Assembly: GCF_044923475.1 (NCBI RefSeq)
Contig: NZ_CP137338.1
Coordinates: forward strand, 2,976,001-3,040,000
Origin: JAAURS01 sp044923475
GTDB lineage: Bacteria > Cyanobacteriota > Cyanobacteriia > Thermosynechococcales > Thermosynechococcaceae
Length of the DNA: 64,000 nucleotides
Reading direction: 5' to 3'
The notes beneath the pieces were generated by a model. It was not told the DNA's origin, ran no database searches, and saw nothing but the letters and a program-made list of their open reading frames with translations. Each line of letters opens with the position of its first letter. Within the stretch, counting starts at the first letter, position 1. The position numbers were made by a program, and so were the translations under genes. Below are positions 24,582 through 32,681 of this stretch, piece by piece.

Positions 24582-25865
24582 ATGTCCCAAAGACCCATCG
24601 GAATCGATCTATTTGCAGGTGCGGGGGGGCTCAGCTTAGGCTTCGAACAGGCTGGATTTGATGTGGTCGCGGCGGTAGAAGTAGACCCCGTCCATGCCGC
24701 AGTGCACGCATTTAATTTCCCGAATTGTGCGGTTTTACCTCAGTCTGTGGCAAAGCTATCGGGCGACAGTATCCGGCAAGCGGCTGGCATTGGCGATCGC
24801 CCCGTCGATGTGGTGTTTGGTGGCGCGCCCTGCCAAGGCTTTTCGTTAATAGGCCAACGAGCCTTAGAAGATCCTCGAAATGCCTTGGTGCGAGAGTTCG
24901 TACGCATCGTCAGCGAACTAGATGCTTCCTATTTTGCATTCGAGAACGTGAAAGGGCTGACGGTCGGCAAACATCGGCTGTTTCTAGAAGAGCTGATCGC
25001 TGCGTTTGACGCGCGCGGCTATCGGGTGCTGTTGCCGTGGAAAGTCCTCAATGCCTCATTTTTTGGTGTGCCTCAAAATCGGGAGCGGTTGATTTTAATG
25101 GGAGCGCGGCAAGGTTTACCGTTGCCGGAGTACCCCGACCCCATCACAAGACCCGCTGGGGTCGCTAAATTCTCAGCGCTCGAATTGCCCGAAGGCCCCT
25201 CTTGCTACGATGCCCTGAGCGACTTGCCCGATCCTGAGGGATTGGATGAGTTGTTAAAGCGCGATCGCGCGCTACTTCGTAAATGGCGGCAACCCGATAC
25301 CGCCTATGCCCGCGAAATGCGGTGTCTGGAAGAAAGTGCGTGGCATTTTGGCTACCTCAGACAGTGGGATTCTAAGCTGTTGACCTCTAGCCTTCGCACC
25401 AACCATTCCGAAATTTCTCGCCGTCGTTTTGCCCAAACGCTTCCGGGCCAGACCGAACCCATCTCCAGATTCTTTAAGCTCTCAGCAGGGGGCGTTGCAA
25501 ATACGCTCCGCGCGGGCACCGATTCTGCCCGAGGCGCGTTTACCAGCCCTCGTCCCATCCACTACGAGAAACCGCGCTGCATTACCGTGCGCGAGATGGC
25601 ACGCCTGCATGGCTTCCCCGATTGGTTTAGATTGCAGCATACAAAATGGCACGGGGCGAGACAAGTTGGAAATTCGGTTCCGCCGCCCCTTGTCCGCCAC
25701 GTGGCAGCAAAGCTGCTAGAAGCGATGGGCGTCGAGCCGATGCAGCCTCAGAACCTCCTAAAGTTAGGAGATCCTGCACTCCTCGAAATGGATATGTCTC
25801 AAGCTGCGCGGTATTGGGATATTGAAGTGCCGATTGGCCGACGCGAACGACTTTCGTCGCGCTAG
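24582..25865 (+). CDS. C5-cytosine DNA methyltransferase, solitary
   Basis: A 427-residue methyltransferase that moves a methyl group from SAM to carbon 5 of cytosine. Motif I is IDLFAGAGGLSLGFEQAG. The catalytic cysteine is C84 in GGAPCQGFS (motif IV), ENV is at 121-123 (motif VI) and QNRER at 165-169 (motif VIII). A target-recognition region follows, and motifs IX/X end with ARQVGNSVPPPLVRHVA. No restriction enzyme gene is adjacent, so it is an orphan. By family and host it may be the CGATCG (HIP1-core) methylase comparable to M.Ssp6803I of Synechocystis; that is inference, as the target cannot be read from motifs. Confidence 0.93.
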   Translation: MSQRPIGIDLFAGAGGLSLGFEQAGFDVVAAVEVDPVHAAVHAFNFPNCAVLPQSVAKLSGDSIRQAAGIGDRPVDVVFGGAPCQGFSLIGQRALEDPRNALVREFVRIVSELDASYFAFENVKGLTVGKHRLFLEELIAAFDARGYRVLLPWKVLNASFFGVPQNRERLILMGARQGLPLPEYPDPITRPAGVAKFSALELPEGPSCYDALSDLPDPEGLDELLKRDRALLRKWRQPDTAYAREMRCLEESAWHFGYLRQWDSKLLTSSLRTNHSEISRRRFAQTLPGQTEPISRFFKLSAGGVANTLRAGTDSARGAFTSPRPIHYEKPRCITVREMARLHGFPDWFRLQHTKWHGARQVGNSVPPPLVRHVAAKLLEAMGVEPMQPQNLLKLGDPALLEMDMSQAARYWDIEVPIGRRERLSSR

Positions 25866-26307
25866 CGCTTCGCAAAAATTGAAGTCTCTTCAAATCCCTT
25901 ACCGACAAAATCGAACGCTCAAACCATAGGGTACAAGAAAAAAAAATCAACCTCACGCAGGCGGACATATTAATTCGATTTGTCTTTTGAAAAAGAAAAA
26001 TATTGATGAGTTCTAGATAAAGATGCATTAATATTTCTTCCTATCGTAGAGTTGTAAACCTATACTTTGCATGGGGGAGTTTCCTTCTAGATCTAAATGA
26101 CGATCGCGCGCGCTTCCAGCCATCGCAAGGCTAGCTGCCTGACTTGAACGGCGTGTTTTCGCAAGTTCGCAGATCGTTGCCAATTAGAATGAAACTGTCC
26201 TAATACTTTGTGTCGATTGCCGTTCAATAAAGTGCAAAGTGTTTTTCGTCGTCGAACTGCAGATCGAATGATAGGAATTCGTCCGTAAAGAGGTACATAC
26301 AAACTCC
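25866..26307. other. Gene-free stretch
   Basis: No gene was accepted. It has an A-run near 25937-25947 and AT-rich sequence with several TATAAT-like and ATATTAAT words around 25960-26060, then HIP1-like CGATCGCG at 26102. It probably contains the promoter and leader of the secreted protein starting at 26308. Confidence 0.4.
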
Positions 26308-26835
26308 ATGAAAACTCAACTTTCGTTCGTCGTGGCGATCGCTGCGATCGGCGCTCTAGGCATGATGCCTGCTGCCCGAGCAGGAGAAGGTGGTATTGCC
26401 GCCGCTGCCGCATTTCACCTCGATTCATCTGGAAAAGTTACCGATATTGCTGTCGGTGCGGGTATTGGGAAAACCTCTGCCGCCGCCGGAGCAGAGTTGA
26501 ACTACACCAGCGTACTAACCTCCACCTCATCTAACTTTTCTGGCTCATCCAACTCTTCCTATGAAAATGGAGGATGTGGATTTTATTACTGTGGTCCTTC
26601 CACCAATACTTCCACCAATACTTCTACCAATACTTCTACGTATCAGCCTGTAACAAATGTTAAAGCCTTTGCGGTTGGTAGTGCGGGCGGCCTCAGCTAT
26701 AACTCAGGCGGGTACTTTTACTACGGGGGACCATCCATCTACACGACCGGAGAGGATCCTGCGAGCGTAGGCACGGCGCAAGCAAACACCTTTAATTTGA
26801 ATGGGTTGACGTCTGGGTTGGGCCTTCTTCCCTAG
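26308..26835 (+). CDS. Secreted low-complexity Ser/Thr/Gly-rich protein
   Basis: A 175-residue protein. A signal peptide (MKTQLSFVVAIAAIGALGMM, cleavage near ARA, residue 25) is followed by Ala/Gly-rich sequence, a Ser-rich stretch (TSTSSNFSGSSNSSYEN), a small cysteine site (GGCGFYYCGP), a Thr/Asn/Ser tandem repeat and two Tyr-rich glycine turns (GGYFYYGGPS). It looks like a structural or surface protein; no enzyme motif is present. I do not recognise a family. It lies 193 bp before a probable outer-membrane protein with a terminator between, so the two are adjacent but separately ended units. Confidence 0.7.
   Translation: MKTQLSFVVAIAAIGALGMMPAARAGEGGIAAAAAFHLDSSGKVTDIAVGAGIGKTSAAAGAELNYTSVLTSTSSNFSGSSNSSYENGGCGFYYCGPSTNTSTNTSTNTSTYQPVTNVKAFAVGSAGGLSYNSGGYFYYGGPSIYTTGEDPASVGTAQANTFNLNGLTSGLGLLP
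26598..26640 (+). repeat. 12-bp in-frame tandem repeat
   Basis: Three consecutive 12-base units (TTCCACCAATAC twice, then TTCTACCAATAC) and a partial fourth at 26634-26640. Each unit encodes Ser-Thr-Asn-Thr. Copy number would be expected to vary by slippage without a frameshift. Confidence 0.9.
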
Positions 26836-26933
26836 CAAACATAAGGTTATCTAAATTTTGAACTGAATTAACTTATTGGCGCGGGTTACACCTGAACCAA
26901 TAGGTTGGTTTGTGCTGACCCAAGAACTTAAGG

Positions 26934-26971
26934 CAGGTTAGGCAAAGCATTTCATTTGCCTAACCTGTTTT
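26934..26971 (+). terminator. Intrinsic terminator
   Basis: CAGGTTAGGCAAA (26934-26946), an 8-base loop and TTTGCCTAACCTG (26955-26967) form a perfect 13-bp stem followed by TTTT. It ends the transcript of the secreted protein gene 58 bp before the next start codon. Confidence 0.85.
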
Positions 26972-27028
26972 GCAGCTCAAATTAACATAGCAAGCCAGAC
27001 CTTAGGTTATGTCAAGCGCAAATAGGCT

Positions 27029-29578
27029 ATGAAACTCTTTTGGACCCTCTCTGTTTTTCTGTCCGCTGAAGTTCTTTTAGAAGGCCTTGCCGTCCGAGCC
27101 GAACCGCTTCAAAAAACATCGCAACAGGCTGATACCACATTATTGCCTGTAAACCTAGATATCGGCGCGAGGGAAGAAACTTCTAATCCTATTTCTCAGC
27201 AAGCGGCAGATCTCGTCCTCCTCAATTCTGAATCGGAGCAACAAGGTATCTCAGATTCTGGGCGCCGAGGCGTTCGCGACAGTTCAGAAGCCTACATCAG
27301 CCATAATGTATCGCTCGATCGTGTATCGCTCCAAACAAACTTAGCAGTAGCCGCAGAAGAGATTGAGGGTAAATCAAGCAGCAACACAACACCGCCATCC
27401 CTCCCACCACAGGTTCCCACTCAACCATCGAAACCGATTGAAATTGAGCCATCCTTTATCCCGGTAGAATTTGTTTTGCCGTCACCTGCAGAATCCTTCA
27501 AAATTAGTCCTGACTTCTCCATTGAACCTAGCTCCTTTTCGCAAGATAAAGTACGACTAGAAGACGTACAGTTTTCGGTTGAGGCGTCTGAACTTGTCTT
27601 AAAAGCAAACGCACAGTACAAGAGAATCCCTCAAATTATTGCTAAGGAGCGGCTTCCACCGTTTTTTACGGCAGTGCCCCTCAATGGAACGCTAGTTTCC
27701 CATTTGACGGAAGGGGAGTTTAGCACGGGCTATAAGTTTGGCAATGGAGTCAACGAAAATTTTTTAATCGGCGGTTTATATGCAGTAAAAAGCCAAATAA
27801 AACAGAGTATTTCGCGAGACAATATCTTTACCTCGGATCAAACAGGACTGTATGTACAGCTAAAGACAGTGCCCAAACGCCGAGAGATAACCATTACGCG
27901 CATCGACCCACAAACCGTCAACGGCCTGCAGTTCCAACTCAGCTTTACAGGATCTTGTAGCGCTGCGGGACGGTTTAACGTCCCCGACCCCAACGCGCAA
28001 TGCAGTCTTACGCCTGCTCTAACGAGCGATCGCAGCAGTATCGATCCTGACACGCTCCAAACCACGCGCATTTTTCAGGCAGGATCCTTTGGAGATGTTG
28101 TTTCGCCAGAAACGTTAAGGATTTTAGCCCAGCCTGGTTTTCAAAGCATTGGTGCGGACGAGCAAGTTGTCGGCCTAGATTTGTTTTTCCCAAATACGGG
28201 AGCATTTGAGGGAAACGCTCAAGGCAATCGATCTGCTCTAAACCGATTTGAAGACTTAAGCAATACCTACACTTTAGGCTTGTATCGCGTGCGCCAAGTG
28301 TATAAATCCAATGCTAAAAAGGCTGTTTTAGGTCGTACTCTCCACGGAGTAACAGAAATTCTATTCGATCGAAATTTCCCAGCTAATACTTTAATTCAAG
28401 GGGCTGCTCAACTCCTACCTGATGTGGTGCCAAAGCTGAAGGGCGATCCCGATCGATCTGCCGTTACAAACCTGAATCAAAGCTTAATTTTCTCCGCAAA
28501 TAATACGCGTCTTCCCGAAAGAAGCTTTGTCATCTATCAAGCTGGCTACGGCGAATCCAAGCACCCGCAACGGAGTCAAAAACAGGAACCAGGAGCCGTA
28601 TTTAACAGCCTCTGGCTGGGCCTTTCCCCGGTTGCCGATCGGGTTTTTTCGATCGCGTCTCGCTATGCGGTGCTCGCTCCCTCGCGAATTACATCCGCAG
28701 TGGGTGCGGAAGGCGGCGCTGGGACGACAGGTACCCCATTGTCAGTGCTCTCCCTGGTCAATCTCGACAACACCGTTCGAGCGATCGCATCATCAAATTT
28801 ATCGAATTATTACACCCAAGGTTACTTCACCTTTTTCGAAACCGATGTCAATCGAATCACGACCAGCAAGCTTGTCGAGAGCGTGACCTACTATCCCCAC
28901 ATCAGCTTAACGGGAAACACGACCGAGCCCAACAGAGTGATTCGTTACTATGGCGGTTTTATTGCCTCTCCCGTTCCTAAAGCGTATCTAGGCGTTGACT
29001 ACTCCCACGATCTGCAAAAAGATCTGCGCCTCAGCACGAGTCTGATCGGTTACGTCAATCCAGATCGAGACTACTTCAGTAAAGCTGAAAGCCGCATCGA
29101 AAAAGTGTTTAGATTTAGCCCATCGTCCAGTCTGTCGCTGTTTGGGAGCTTTCGCTATGTCTTCGATCGGATTAAAGATGCTGGCAATGGACTGTATAGC
29201 AATCCCGTCGATAATTTCGTGTCTGTCGGCCTGACGGGACGCATCGGCCCTTTTTCAGCGGGCATCACTCAATTTTTTGATGTTTTGCCCTCTTCTGTGC
29301 CCAACGGAACGGGCATCAACCTCAGCGTCGATTTAGCAGGACGCGGCAGTCTTTCAGGCTATTTCGTGCCCCAGCGCGGGGTTACCAACTATGGCATTTT
29401 GGCTTCGCTCAAGCTGAATCCTACTCCAAATGCTCCGACTCTCAGCTTTTCTTGGAATCGAGCGACCTTTGATTTTGGATCTGATGCATTTAATAACGCG
29501 CTGAATGCCACTGAGGATAAGTTTCAGGTGCTTTTTAGCTTTGGCTCGCCCTCAAACCCATTCAAAGCTAAAGCGTAA
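27029..29578 (+). CDS. Large exported protein, probable outer-membrane beta-barrel
   Basis: An 849-residue protein with a signal peptide (residues about 1-24, ending AVRA). Residues 25-160 are a low-complexity Gln/Ser/Pro linker (SSNTTPPSLPPQVPTQPSKP). The rest is rich in alternating polar and aromatic strands, with many Y/F/G turns and repeats like YGGFIASPVPKAYLGVDYSH, SSSLSLFGSFRYVFDRI and FSAGITQFFDVLP. The final strand is KFQVLFSFGS rather than a canonical terminal Phe. This is what an outer-membrane barrel with a periplasmic Pro-rich stalk looks like. No named family was recognised. It borders the polysaccharide superlocus, so an envelope role is plausible. Confidence 0.65.
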   Translation: MKLFWTLSVFLSAEVLLEGLAVRAEPLQKTSQQADTTLLPVNLDIGAREETSNPISQQAADLVLLNSESEQQGISDSGRRGVRDSSEAYISHNVSLDRVSLQTNLAVAAEEIEGKSSSNTTPPSLPPQVPTQPSKPIEIEPSFIPVEFVLPSPAESFKISPDFSIEPSSFSQDKVRLEDVQFSVEASELVLKANAQYKRIPQIIAKERLPPFFTAVPLNGTLVSHLTEGEFSTGYKFGNGVNENFLIGGLYAVKSQIKQSISRDNIFTSDQTGLYVQLKTVPKRREITITRIDPQTVNGLQFQLSFTGSCSAAGRFNVPDPNAQCSLTPALTSDRSSIDPDTLQTTRIFQAGSFGDVVSPETLRILAQPGFQSIGADEQVVGLDLFFPNTGAFEGNAQGNRSALNRFEDLSNTYTLGLYRVRQVYKSNAKKAVLGRTLHGVTEILFDRNFPANTLIQGAAQLLPDVVPKLKGDPDRSAVTNLNQSLIFSANNTRLPERSFVIYQAGYGESKHPQRSQKQEPGAVFNSLWLGLSPVADRVFSIASRYAVLAPSRITSAVGAEGGAGTTGTPLSVLSLVNLDNTVRAIASSNLSNYYTQGYFTFFETDVNRITTSKLVESVTYYPHISLTGNTTEPNRVIRYYGGFIASPVPKAYLGVDYSHDLQKDLRLSTSLIGYVNPDRDYFSKAESRIEKVFRFSPSSSLSLFGSFRYVFDRIKDAGNGLYSNPVDNFVSVGLTGRIGPFSAGITQFFDVLPSSVPNGTGINLSVDLAGRGSLSGYFVPQRGVTNYGILASLKLNPTPNAPTLSFSWNRATFDFGSDAFNNALNATEDKFQVLFSFGSPSNPFKAKA

Positions 29579-29602
29579 TCGATCGCCGCGAATGCAGGTA
29601 CG

Positions 29603-30736
29603 CTAACAATATTTCTCGATATTGCCGCGCAAGCGAGCCATTAAATCCGGCCAAGCAAAATCTTGGCAAAGCGTCTTGAATTCCGCCGTATTGAGCGATT
29701 GCCCCGCAGCCAATAACTCGACAATCCGCTCGGGAAAGGTCTCTAGCGGGACTGCATGGAGATGCGGGTAAGTGCGGGGCATGGCGGCGGCAATTTGAGG
29801 CGTTGTGAGGACGGTTTTGCCAAAGGCCAGTCCGGAAACGACTTTGGTCGAAATACCGTGGGCGAAGGGCATGGGTGCGATGACGAGATTCGCCCGCTGC
29901 CAGTAGGGATGCAAGTCGTCCACAAAGCCAGCGAGTTCGATGTTGGGGGCCTGGAGATCGCTGGGGGGACTGGCGCCAACAAACTGAAATTTTACGTCCG
30001 GGTAGGCCCGAGCCACTTTGGGCGCGATGTCGCGAACGATCGTTCTGGCCGCTCGGACGTTATTGCGATCTTTGAAACTGCCCACGAACAAGACAATCGG
30101 CGGCGATGGCGGCGGCGGATCGTAAAACGGATTTACCGATTCCGGTTCGAAGCCTTGGGGGATGGCGAGAATGCGATCGCCGGGCAGCCACTGCGCGTAG
30201 ACCTGACGGTCGCGCTCGGAAACCGTGGTGACTAAGCTGGCCTGCTGGCAAATGCCGCGCTCTGCCCAATAAACGTAGGGCGTCAGCACCAAACGGCGCG
30301 GGTCGCGTTGGCCCATTTCCCAGTACATGCGGTACTCGATATTGCTGGAGCAATAAACGATCGGAATTTGATGGCGTTTGGCCAGCAGGAGGCCGTAAAC
30401 CGCAGCCAATCCGTAATCCAGTAGCAAATAATCGAAGTCCTCGGAGGCCAGGAGGCGATCGGCTTGGCGGTACAGGGATGGGCTAAAGAGAAAATAGCCC
30501 AGTTGCGAGAAGGGAACGCGGATGCGGCGGGATACGCCGAGTCGATTGCGGCGATCGCAGTAGCGCGCTTCGATATCGGGATCGACCGCATGCCCGCTGC
30601 CTGCCATGTGGAGCAGCGTAATATCGTAGTCGCGAGCGAGGTACTTCACGAAAGCGCCCATGCGGACGGTCACGCCCGTTACGGGGAGGTCGGGGTCGCA
30701 AACGGCGAGATAGAGCAGCTTTTTCTTAGATGTCAT
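29603..30736 (-). CDS. Glycosyltransferase family 4
   Basis: A 377-residue GT-B enzyme that moves a sugar from a nucleotide donor to a growing glycan. The N-terminal domain opens KKLLYLAVCDPDLPVTGVTV (a divergent acceptor domain). The C-terminal domain starts near residue 210 with PPIVLFVGSFKDRNNVRAAR. It has the donor-site region APMPFAHGISTKVVSGLAFG, where an E-x7-E pattern is replaced by GISTK..SGLAFGK. The final KYC tail is basic. It is divergent from the GT2 gene starting 183 bp to the right. It marks the left boundary of the superlocus. Confidence 0.87.
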   Translation of the reverse strand: MTSKKKLLYLAVCDPDLPVTGVTVRMGAFVKYLARDYDITLLHMAGSGHAVDPDIEARYCDRRNRLGVSRRIRVPFSQLGYFLFSPSLYRQADRLLASEDFDYLLLDYGLAAVYGLLLAKRHQIPIVYCSSNIEYRMYWEMGQRDPRRLVLTPYVYWAERGICQQASLVTTVSERDRQVYAQWLPGDRILAIPQGFEPESVNPFYDPPPPSPPIVLFVGSFKDRNNVRAARTIVRDIAPKVARAYPDVKFQFVGASPPSDLQAPNIELAGFVDDLHPYWQRANLVIAPMPFAHGISTKVVSGLAFGKTVLTTPQIAAAMPRTYPHLHAVPLETFPERIVELLAAGQSLNTAEFKTLCQDFAWPDLMARLRGNIEKYC

Positions 30737-30919
30737 CTTTTTCCGCCGTCTAAAGGTCCAGATTGTCTCGAGCGATCGCGCAAAGCAGGTCAGCTACAGT
30801 AGATCATAGGAGAATGCTAATGTAAAAAGCCCTCATTTGCGGTATTTCAGGCCAAGATGGTGTTATCTGGCCCAATTAGAGTATGAGTCAGACATTTATC
30901 GTTACAGAAATCTTCAATC

Positions 30920-31849
30920 ATGAGCGATCTTTTAGTTTCTGTCATTGTTTGTACCTACAATCGAGCGCAGCTTCTCAAGCAATGCTTGGATTCTTTAGTG
31001 GTTCAGAGTGCAGATCGAAATCAGTTTGAAGTTGCGATCGTTGACAACAACTCTACGGATAATACGTTTGAAATATCGCAGCAATATATCGCGAAAGAGC
31101 CGCATTTTCGTTACGTGACTGCTACGAAACAAGGGTTGAGCTGCGCTCGCAATGTGGGTTGGCAAACGGCACTGGGCCGATATATTGCCTATATTGACGA
31201 CGATGCGATCGCCGCGCCGGACTGGCTGGAGATCGCGCTTGAGTTTATTGCCGCGCATCCAGAGATTAAGGCATTCGGCGGTCCCTACGATGCCTACACC
31301 CAAACCCAGCCTCCAGATTGGTTCCCGCCCGAATACGGTCGGTTGAGTTTTGGCAATACCACCCATCCCATTCGCCTCGTAGAGGAATGGATTCCAGGCT
31401 CGAATATGGTGTTCTCGCGAGATCTGTTCGATCGATGCGGCGGTTTCGACGAACGCCTCGGCATGAGCGGGACCCAGACGGCCTACATGGAAGAAATTGA
31501 CTTTTTACTGCGACTTCAGGCCAGCGGGGTTGAAATCTTTTACGTCCACAACTTGAAAGTTTCCCACCTGATTGCCGATTATAAAATGCACCTGAAATGG
31601 CTGCTGAGATCGACCTATTCTGAAGGACGATCTGCCCGAAAAACTTTTATGAAAGAGCGGTGCTGGTACTCCCACAGTGCGGCGATCCTGAAAACGTTTT
31701 TTGCAATCTTTGTGAAATTCTTAGTGCCTCGCAAACTTCCGCTTCAGCGTAGAATTTACTACGCGCTGCAATGGTTTGCGTGGGAACTAGGAGCCTTCAG
31801 AGAATATTTTCAGGAGCGGTGGCCATGGTGTTCGCGAGCGGTCAAATGA
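30920..31849 (+). CDS. Glycosyltransferase family 2
   Basis: A 309-residue GT-A enzyme. It has the opening SVIVCTYNRAQLLKQCLDSL, nucleotide-contact DNNSTDNTF, and metal/donor motif YIAYIDDDAIAAPDW. The acceptor-side block GGFDERLGM...EEIDFLLRLQASG carries the catalytic acid region. The C-terminal part, about 230-300, is basic and may associate with the membrane. The last 8 bases overlap the end of the convergent ABC permease gene. Sugar specificity cannot be predicted. Confidence 0.9.
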   Translation: MSDLLVSVIVCTYNRAQLLKQCLDSLVVQSADRNQFEVAIVDNNSTDNTFEISQQYIAKEPHFRYVTATKQGLSCARNVGWQTALGRYIAYIDDDAIAAPDWLEIALEFIAAHPEIKAFGGPYDAYTQTQPPDWFPPEYGRLSFGNTTHPIRLVEEWIPGSNMVFSRDLFDRCGGFDERLGMSGTQTAYMEEIDFLLRLQASGVEIFYVHNLKVSHLIADYKMHLKWLLRSTYSEGRSARKTFMKERCWYSHSAAILKTFFAIFVKFLVPRKLPLQRRIYYALQWFAWELGAFREYFQERWPWCSRAVK

Positions 31850-32681
31850 CATCGGCGAGGGTTCGCTCTGTTTTGCGAAAATACCAAATACTCCAAAGTA
31901 ACAAGAAGATCGCCAAACCATTGGATAGCAAAAATCCCGGCCAGTAGACCTGAGAAGCATTGCCGAGAATGGCCCAGCGAAATCCATCAATGACCCCAAC
32001 CATCGGGTTGATCGAGTAAAGCAATCGCCAGCGCGCGGGGACGATATCGCTACTGAAGCCTACGGGGGAGACGTACAGCCCCACTTGAACGATAAAGGGC
32101 ACTACATAGCGGAAATCGCGGTATTTCACGTTCAAGGCCGAGAGCCACAGCCCGCCGCCGATGGCAGCGACAAAGGCGACGCCGATGAAAAGCGGTAGCG
32201 TCAGAATCCGCCAACTCGGAACGTAGTCGTACCAAGCCATCAACCCCAATAAGATCGCGCCGGAAATTAGAAAGTCGATAAAGCTTACGATGACGCTGCT
32301 CATCGGTATGATGAGACGGGGAAAATAGACTTTGGAAATTAAATTTGCGTCTTCAATCAAACTATTGCTGCACTCTTGCAAAGCATTAGCAAAAAATTGC
32401 CAAGGGAGCATTGCCGCACAGACCAAGATTGGGTAGGGAACTCCCGAAATGTCATCCAGCTTGGCAAGCCGACCGAACACGATCGTAAACACGACCATGG
32501 TGATAAAAGGCCGCAGCAGCGCCCACAGAACCCCAAAAACAGTTTGTTTGTAGCGCACGATGATATCGCGCCAAGCCAAAAAATATAGCAATTCGCGGTA
32601 GTTCCACAGGTCTTGCCAATACTGCCCGTCCGCGCGACCCGCTTCAATTACGAGCTTTTTTTTCGGTGTCATACTCGGCAT
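31842..32681 (-). CDS. wzm: ABC-2 type polysaccharide export permease (Wzm)
   Basis: A 279-residue integral membrane protein with six predicted helices. It contains the conserved cytoplasmic start WQDLWNYRELLYFLAWRDII with RYKQTVFGVLWALLRPF, the ISKVYFPRLIIPMSS block, and the final NPMVGVIDGFRWAILG typical of Wzm/TagG. With Wzt it exports a finished undecaprenyl-linked glycan across the inner membrane. Its wzt partner is 4.7 kb to the right at 37335-38585 on the same strand. The start overlaps the end of the upstream GT4 gene by 38 nt, implying translational coupling. Confidence 0.92.
   Translation of the reverse strand: MPSMTPKKKLVIEAGRADGQYWQDLWNYRELLYFLAWRDIIVRYKQTVFGVLWALLRPFITMVVFTIVFGRLAKLDDISGVPYPILVCAAMLPWQFFANALQECSNSLIEDANLISKVYFPRLIIPMSSVIVSFIDFLISGAILLGLMAWYDYVPSWRILTLPLFIGVAFVAAIGGGLWLSALNVKYRDFRYVVPFIVQVGLYVSPVGFSSDIVPARWRLLYSINPMVGVIDGFRWAILGNASQVYWPGFLLSNGLAIFLLLWSIWYFRKTERTLADVI

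Noticed and set aside
26934..26971. Insertion-sequence terminal repeat
   Set aside because: The stem is followed by T4 and sits directly after a gene, so an intrinsic terminator explains it; no transposase is near.
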